Positions 54,561-60,859 of a stretch of 60,859 nucleotides of DNA are shown one piece after another (the stretch's first letter is position 1; each line of letters starts with the position of its first letter). Source of the stretch: Arthrobacter sp. Bi26 (lineage in GTDB: Bacteria > Actinomycetota > Actinomycetes > Actinomycetales > Micrococcaceae); assembly GCF_918697925.1 (NCBI RefSeq), contig NZ_CAKKMF010000022.1, forward strand, positions 1-60,859, written 5' to 3'. Below the pieces are notes generated by a model, which saw nothing but the letters and a program-made list of their open reading frames with translations, had not been told where the DNA came from and did no database searches. Both the position numbers and the translations under genes were made by a program.

Positions 54561-55220
54561 CTAGAGCCCGGTGCCGGTCCGGACCAGCACGTGGCCGCGG
54601 GTGCCGCTGAGCCGGAACCAGCGCCCGGCCCGGTAGAGCCGTTGTTCGCCGTCGGCCAGGAAGCCCAGGGTGAGGGCGGCGAACGCGGCGCCGGCCGGCA
54701 GCCCGGCGGCGTCGGGCAGTTCCCGGCCCCAGACCGTTGCCCGGGCGTTATTGACGATCAGCGCGCCCGGCTTGTCCGGGATGATCGCGGCGATCTCCCT
54801 GATGCCGGCCTCGGCGGCGGCCCGCAGGACGGTGTCCTGGACGGTGCCGAGCGGTTCCCAGCCGGCCCGCGGCGCCCCTATCCCGGCCCACGACTCGCTG
54901 ACGGTCACCGGCGGGACGGGGAGTTCGACGTCGTGCTCCCCCGCCCGTGCCAAACGGTCCAGCACGGCGGACAGCGGCACGGTGACGTCAGTGTCCGCCG
55001 GCTGCGCCAGCGCCATGGTCCGCAGGCCCAGGATGGTGGGGGTGGATTCGCCCAGGAGCCGGGGCCGCAGGACGCAGACGTAGGCGGCCAGGACTGGGCC
55101 CGCGGCCTGGAGCCGGATGGCGCCGTCGTCAATGGACTTGGCGCGCGTGGCGAAGGTGCGCAGGTCGTCGAGGTCGCGGGGATCGGAGAACTGCAGGGGC
55201 TGGTTTAGGACATCAGACAC
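54561..55220 (-). CDS. conserved-looking protein of unknown function (219 aa)
   Basis: I do not recognise a family. The GTG at 55220 gives VSDVLNQPLQFSDPRDLDDL and a soluble alpha/beta composition with no membrane segment. Recognisable local text includes ILGLRTMALAQPA, IIPDKPGALIVNNARATVWG and ALTLGFLADGEQRLYRAG. The same frame stays open far upstream through the thioesterase gene on the other strand, but that part is antisense. It is convergent with glbO. Confidence 0.7.
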   Translation of the reverse strand: MSDVLNQPLQFSDPRDLDDLRTFATRAKSIDDGAIRLQAAGPVLAAYVCVLRPRLLGESTPTILGLRTMALAQPADTDVTVPLSAVLDRLARAGEHDVELPVPPVTVSESWAGIGAPRAGWEPLGTVQDTVLRAAAEAGIREIAAIIPDKPGALIVNNARATVWGRELPDAAGLPAGAAFAALTLGFLADGEQRLYRAGRWFRLSGTRGHVLVRTGTGL

Positions 55221-55316
55221 ACTACCGACTCTACCGGCTGCGCCTCTCGGGAGCCGCGCCGCCTTTTGAGCAGTGTCCCTTTTGAGCAGTGTGACTGTGC
55301 CGTCTAGAGTCAGACC

Positions 55317-56297
55317 ATGACTGAAGCCGAAGCCGGACTGCTGGGGCTCCCGACCCAGGACCCCACCTCCTCGCTCATCCAACTCCTCAACCTCGGCGAG
55401 CTCGAGGGCGCGCGGACGGACGAGGACATCTTCATGGGCCCCTCCCAGCAGCAGCCCAGGCACCGCGTCTTCGGCGGCCAGGTGCTGGCGCAGTCCCTGA
55501 TAGCCGGCAGCCGCACCGTCGATCCGGACCGCAGTGTGCACTCCATGCACGGCTACTTCCTCCGGCCAGGAGACGCCAACAAGCCGATCACGTTCGGCGT
55601 GCAGCGCCTGCGCGACGGCCGGTCGTTCTCGGCCCGCCGGGTCCACGCCTACCAGGAGGGCATGCCCATCCTGTCGATGATCGCGTCCTTCCAGGCCGAG
55701 GACGAGGGGATCGAGCACCAGTCCGAGATGCCCGCCGGGATCCCGGACCCCGAATCGCTGCCCAGCACTGCCGACCTGCTGGGCAAGTTCGATCACCCCG
55801 TGGCCCGGCACTGGGCGTACGAGCGGCCGTTCGATATCCGCCACGTCGATCCGGCGTTGTATGTCTCGGCCAAGGGGCCCAAGGACGCACGCAACGCCGT
55901 CTGGATGAAGACCTTCGGCCCGATGCCCGACGACGCCGGCGTGCACCGGGCCGCCCTGGCCTACGCGAGCGACTACACCCTGCTGGAGTCCATCCTCCGC
56001 AAGCACGGGATGAGCTGGATTACGCCCGGGATGTCCGTGGCAAGCCTGGACCACGCCATGTGGTGGCACCGGCCGGTCAGGGTCGACGAATGGCTCCTGT
56101 ACGTCCAGGAATCGCCCAGCGCCCAGGGCGCACGGGGCCTCGCCACCGGCAAGATCTTCAGCCGGGACGGCCGGCACGTGGCGACGGTGGCCCAGGAAGG
56201 CATGGTCCGCGTCCCGAACGATTTGAAGAACAAGGTCAAGGGCGCCGTCCAGTCCAAGGTGCTGCAGCACCAGATGCGCAAGGCCGAGCGCAGCTAG
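55317..56297 (+). CDS. tesB: acyl-CoA thioesterase II (TesB)
   Basis: TesB hydrolyses acyl-CoA to free acid and CoA. The 326-residue double hot-dog protein has RVFGGQVLAQSL, SMHGYFLRPGD, QRLRDGRSFSARRVHA and a second-domain SLDHAMWWHRP with the catalytic Asp, then WLLYVQESPSA and GRHVATVAQEGMVR. TAGAGT stands 6 nt before the ATG, the leaderless pattern. It ends at a strong terminator. Confidence 0.95.
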   Translation: MTEAEAGLLGLPTQDPTSSLIQLLNLGELEGARTDEDIFMGPSQQQPRHRVFGGQVLAQSLIAGSRTVDPDRSVHSMHGYFLRPGDANKPITFGVQRLRDGRSFSARRVHAYQEGMPILSMIASFQAEDEGIEHQSEMPAGIPDPESLPSTADLLGKFDHPVARHWAYERPFDIRHVDPALYVSAKGPKDARNAVWMKTFGPMPDDAGVHRAALAYASDYTLLESILRKHGMSWITPGMSVASLDHAMWWHRPVRVDEWLLYVQESPSAQGARGLATGKIFSRDGRHVATVAQEGMVRVPNDLKNKVKGAVQSKVLQHQMRKAERS

Positions 56298-56338
56298 CCC
56301 GCCCGTCCGCTCGCTGGCACTTAGACACCACGGCACAC

Positions 56339-56370
56339 AAAAGCCGGCTCCCCGCGGGGAGCCGGCTTTT
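56339..56370. terminator. bidirectional terminator between tesB and ettA
   Basis: AAAAGCCGGCTCCCC pairs perfectly with its complement across a 2-nt centre, ending in TTTTT. It serves both convergent genes. Confidence 0.94.
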
Positions 56371-56394
56371 TCATGGCGCTGAAGCCGTGTGGGC

Positions 56395-58077
<1,683 letters not shown>

Positions 58078-58538
58078 GCCTACAAATCTAGTGGTTCGGC
58101 CGGGATAACTCACATTCCGTGAGCCGCGCTGCGCCCCTGGCAGGCCCAGTTGCAGGAGCCATTGCCGTTGTCCTTGCGGTTGCCGTTGCCTCAGTGGCGC
58201 CGATTGCACCCGCAACCGTGCCCGGCCGCTGACGGTTCGGTTCAGTCCCGGACGCCGACAAGGCAGCCGCCCCGCTCCAGAGGCCTGGGCTCCGCTGCCC
58301 CCGGCCGGCATCGAACAGGCGGACGCTGCGAGCAGGAGCGCCACGGTTGTGGCCGCCGGAACGGCCCGGCCGCGGCGACGGGCGGCGCCGCCCGCGGCGG
58401 TAGTACCGGCCGCCAGTACCGCAGCTGCAGAGGCCGCGGCGTGTCCCGCAGCGCTCCTGGCATGTCGCATCCGGCAATTCTGCCACGCGGTGGTGTCTCC
58501 GATCCGGTGCCCGGGCATTGCCCGCCGGTGCCCGGGAT
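58078..58538. other. 461-bp gap between ettA and ssb with only doubtful short frames
   Basis: No gene is convincing. On the minus strand, in the ettA frame, a lipoprotein-like segment occurs (VALLLAASAC) but the frame has no stop before ettA. On the plus strand a 37-codon frame from a GTG at 58119 to a TGA at 58232 encodes an Ala/Val-rich hydrophobic peptide (AGAIAVVLAVAVASVAPIAP) and has GATAACT 7 nt upstream. Both could be chance products of G/C-rich repeats. Confidence 0.4.
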
Positions 58539-59117
58539 TCAGGCGGCGGCCCCTTTCAGTTCGCCGGTCTCCTGGTCCACCTCCTCTTCCTCGCCGCTTG
58601 CGTCGTTGATGAAGGTCGTGTGGTCATCGGCACCGCCGTCGCCGTCCCCGCCGGTATCCCCGCCCGTATCCCCGGACTGGGTCTGGGGTCCGGCGTCGTC
58701 GCCGTCTCCGCCGCCAGGCGCACCAGCGGCACCAGGTCCTGCGGCCGGCTGGTTTCCTGCTGCGGCCGAGCGGGTGAAGTTGGCAGAGCCCCACATGAGG
58801 TCGTGGCCGACTGACTCCGCGTCAATCTCGGCGACGTGGTAGACCCTGCCGTCCTTTTCCCAGCTGCGCATCTTCAGCCTGCCAACGATGATGACCCGCT
58901 GGCCTTTCTTGATGCTGCAGCCGATGTTGCCGGCCAGTTGCCGGTAGCCCTGGACAGTGAACCAGTTGGTGTTGCCGTCCACCCAGGTGCTGGAGCCGCG
59001 GTCGTAGCGGCGCTCGGTGGCGCCGAGCCTGAAGGACGCCGTGGGCACGCCGCCGGGGGTGGTCGAACTTCTGATCTCCGAGGCGACGAAGCCCCGGACC
59101 GTAATGTTGTCGCTCAT
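58539..59117 (-). CDS. ssb: accessory single-stranded DNA-binding protein
   Basis: The 192-residue protein has an OB fold at residues 1-110: ITVRGFVASEI, ASFRLGATERRYDR, NWFTVQGYRQLAGNIG, KGQRVIIVGRLKMRSWE. A Gly/Asp-rich linker follows. The C-terminus is QETGELKGAAA rather than the acidic DDDIPF-type tip by which SSB recruits partner enzymes. It is not next to rpsF or rpsR, where the main actinobacterial ssb lies, so it is probably the second SSB. The ATG at 59117 has AGGA 7 nt upstream. Confidence 0.9.
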   Translation of the reverse strand: MSDNITVRGFVASEIRSSTTPGGVPTASFRLGATERRYDRGSSTWVDGNTNWFTVQGYRQLAGNIGCSIKKGQRVIIVGRLKMRSWEKDGRVYHVAEIDAESVGHDLMWGSANFTRSAAAGNQPAAGPGAAGAPGGGDGDDAGPQTQSGDTGGDTGGDGDGGADDHTTFINDASGEEEEVDQETGELKGAAA

Positions 59118-59362
59118 TCTCATGTCCTGTCTCGAGTTGTCGTGCCCTGCCGGGCAGTTCCAGCATCGCGCCGCGGACCGTCACCGGGGAGGGCCCGGTT
59201 GTGCCATGTGGAAAACCGGCTGCCGGCCGCGGCGTTGCGGCCTGTGGTGGGGAGTGGTCCGGGCCGCCGGACAGGCGAACGGCCAGCATTGACCCCCACC
59301 GGCCGTCCGGCACTGTAAACTTTTTGAGGCGTCCCCCGGCAGCGGCCGGCGGGTGCCACCGT

Positions 59363-59435
59363 GCCCCAGTAGCTCAGGGGATAGAGCAGCGGCCTTCTAA
59401 TCCGCCGGTCGGGGGTTCGATTCCCTCCTGGGGCA
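59363..59435 (+). tRNA. tRNA-Arg(TCT)
   Basis: The acceptor GCCCCAG pairs with CTGGGGC, the D arm is AGCTCAGGGGATAGAGC, the anticodon loop CTTCTAA gives TCT and the T loop is GGTTCGATTCC. The pair next to the anticodon loop is a C/T mismatch. CCA is not encoded. Confidence 0.95.
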
Positions 59436-59441
59436 CAAGAG

Positions 59442-59480
59442 AGCGGCTCTGACCTGCGACAACGCAAGGTCAGAGCCGCT
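59442..59480. terminator. terminator between tRNA-Arg and corA
   Basis: AGCGGCTCTGACCT (59442-59455) pairs perfectly with 59467-59480, an 14-bp stem with an 11-nt loop, usable from both sides. Confidence 0.88.
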
Positions 59481-59499
59481 TCCTATTTCAGCCGGATCC

Positions 59500-60516
59500 T
59501 CAAATCCATTTGTTGTGTTTGAACGTCAGGAACAGCGCACCGCCCATGCCGATCATGAGCGCGAGTGCCATCGGATAGCCGAAGATCCAGTCGAGCTCGG
59601 GCATGTCGCGGAAGTTCATGCCGTAGATCGACGCGATCAACGTCGGGGCGAACAGGATGGCAGCCCACGACGATATCCGCTTGACCTGCTCATTTTGGGC
59701 GAAGCTCGATTCGGTCAGGAGCCGCATTTCGTCGTTCTGCCGCTGGGCGACGAGGGCTGCGTTGACGGCCAGCGCGTTTTGCAGCAGCGCCCGGAAGGCG
59801 GACACCCGCTCCCCCAGCCTGATGGCGTGGTCCAGGACGTCGCGGAAATGGTCCTGCAGTTCGGGGTCCGGCACCCCGTCCGGCCCGCTGCCCATAAGAG
59901 TCTGCAGGATCCCGGCCAGCGGGGCTGTCGCACGCTGGAAAGTGATGACCTGGCGGGAGAGTTCATAGATCCTGCGCGATACGCCGGGATCGGCGGCGAA
60001 CAGGTCATCTTCGATTTCATCGATGTCGTTTTCGAGCCCCGCGGCCACCGGCTCGTACTCGTCCACTACCTGGTCCAGAATCGCGTACAGCACCGCGTCC
60101 GGACCGAGCGCCAGGAACTCCGGCTCGGATTCCATGCGCCGGCGCACCCGGGCCAGATCGGGAGACTCTGCCCGGCGGACAGTCACCACAAAGTCCGGGC
60201 CGGCGAACACATGGATCTCGCCGAACTCGACCTTCTCCACTTCGTCCAGGTACCGGGCGGGCCGCAGCACCAGGAACAATGTCTCGCCGTAGTGTTCCAG
60301 CTTGGCCCGCTGGTGGCCGGCGAGCGCGTCCTCCACGGCCAGGTGGCTCAGGTCGAATTCCTCGGCCACCGAGCGCAGCTCCTCAGGTTCCGGCCGGTAG
60401 AGCCCGATCCAAGCCATGCCCTGGCGCTGCCGCAGGAGAAAATACGTTTCCTCGAGGCCTTCCGGGTCGGCGGTCCGGTGACCGTCCACATAGACGGCGA
60501 TGTCGATAATGGTCAC
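59500..60516 (-). CDS. corA: CorA-family magnesium/divalent cation transporter
   Basis: CorA is a homopentameric Mg2+ channel. The 338-residue protein has a large cytosolic N-terminal funnel (LSHLAVEDALAGHQRAKLEHYG, LFLVLRPARY), a long stalk helix, and two membrane helices at the C-terminus. The selectivity motif is YGMNF near residue 308. The end KHNKWI is basic, as usual. It stands alone between tRNA-Arg and the partial gene on the other strand. Confidence 0.95.
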   Translation of the reverse strand: MTIIDIAVYVDGHRTADPEGLEETYFLLRQRQGMAWIGLYRPEPEELRSVAEEFDLSHLAVEDALAGHQRAKLEHYGETLFLVLRPARYLDEVEKVEFGEIHVFAGPDFVVTVRRAESPDLARVRRRMESEPEFLALGPDAVLYAILDQVVDEYEPVAAGLENDIDEIEDDLFAADPGVSRRIYELSRQVITFQRATAPLAGILQTLMGSGPDGVPDPELQDHFRDVLDHAIRLGERVSAFRALLQNALAVNAALVAQRQNDEMRLLTESSFAQNEQVKRISSWAAILFAPTLIASIYGMNFRDMPELDWIFGYPMALALMIGMGGALFLTFKHNKWI

Positions 60517-60709
60517 GGCCGCGCCTCCTCTTCAAGGCAATCCCTTGGCTGTGACGTTATACCGTGCCCGGGCCGGTGCCAACAGCCCGAACCGCGCGCC
60601 CAACCGCCCGGACACCCCGCCGGCCATCAGCACGCTTAGTATTGAGTGGACCGGCAGGGCGCCAGGGAAAGTCTGTGCGCCCTGCCCGCAATCGAAAGGC
60701 ACGGCCGCC

Positions 60710-60859
60710 ATGACCGAGACACCCCGCAGATTCGACCCCAACAATCCCGACGATGCCCTGACCACCCAGTACCCGGGGACCGCCGACGCCACGTCCGGGT
60801 CCGGGACCTCCGAGGTTGATACCTCCCGTGCAGAGGCACCCGTGGCGCCGGCGCCGGCC
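60710..60859 (+). CDS. unknown protein, N-terminal 50 codons only
   Basis: The frame opens MTETPRRFDPNNPDD and continues polar, rich in Thr, Ala, Ser and Pro, to the right edge. AAAGG lies about 10 nt before the ATG and a TAGTAT -10 near 60637 could drive it. The low-complexity start suggests a disordered N-terminus of a longer protein. No family can be named from this part. Confidence 0.6.
   Translation, partial: MTETPRRFDPNNPDDALTTQYPGTADATSGSGTSEVDTSRAEAPVAPAPA

Noticed and set aside
54561..56336. A 591-codon minus-strand protein
   Set aside because: Only the last 219 codons read as protein; the upstream part is antisense to tesB.

Overview
The window is about 61 kb of high-GC chromosomal DNA from an actinobacterium, most likely Arthrobacter or a close Micrococcaceae relative such as Pseudarthrobacter. 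The support is the G/C-rich third codon positions, frequent GTG starts, paired clpP1/clpP2 genes, an Rv2466c-like mycothiol-linked protein, a translational-type T-box ahead of ileS, an rne-rplU-rpmA-obg order and an actinobacterial RpiB. It is mostly a core housekeeping region. I see no prophage, integrase, transposase, CRISPR array or biosynthetic cluster.

Layout. 1-2.6 kb: metF-metE on the minus strand (metE runs off the left edge) behind a long structured leader. 2.8-7.2 kb: a small unknown protein, a ROK repressor, an RsmC/RlmG-type rRNA methyltransferase, a flavin monooxygenase-like protein and PhnA. 7.2-9.6 kb: a TcyABC-like cystine importer. 9.8-10.15 kb: two tandem tRNA-Ala(GGC) genes, each with its own promoter and terminator. 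10.3-18.3 kb: rplU-rpmA-obg-proB-proA-(membrane peptide)-nadD-(membrane protein)-rsfS, all minus, joining ribosome assembly, proline and NAD synthesis. 18.5-20.3 kb: a ThiD-TenA fusion under a TPP riboswitch. 20.4-23.7 kb: RNase E/G. 24.2-24.8 kb: a VKOR protein. 24.9-30.9 kb: ileS-folC-DUF4233-ndk behind an ileS T-box.

31-34.5 kb holds a membrane EEP protein, a glycerophosphodiesterase, an SDR and a DUF488 protein. valS (short type) follows at 34.6-37.2 kb, then an ABM-fold protein, a GH15 glucanase/trehalase and a mycothiol-dependent nitroreductase homologue. 40.8-45.2 kb is the proteostasis block tig, clpP1-clpP2, clpX with a candidate ClgR operator. tRNA-Pro(TGG) and tRNA-Gly(TCC), a 33-bp minisatellite, an Fpg/Nei glycosylase and rpiB follow. 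48.3-49.0 kb is the only decayed stretch: a DUF559-like nuclease remnant and two copies of a palindrome-bearing repeat. 49.1-60.9 kb carries pepN, OsmC, an epimerase, MscS, GlbO, TesB, EttA, an accessory SSB, tRNA-Arg(TCT), CorA and the start of an unknown gene.

The most informative signals are regulatory. At least ten genes have a TAnnnT hexamer 6-7 nt before the start codon, the arrangement of leaderless transcripts. Four genes or operons have structured 5' leaders: TPP, T-box, an rplU leader, and a metF leader that I cannot assign to a known class. All functions are read from sequence alone, without any database search.
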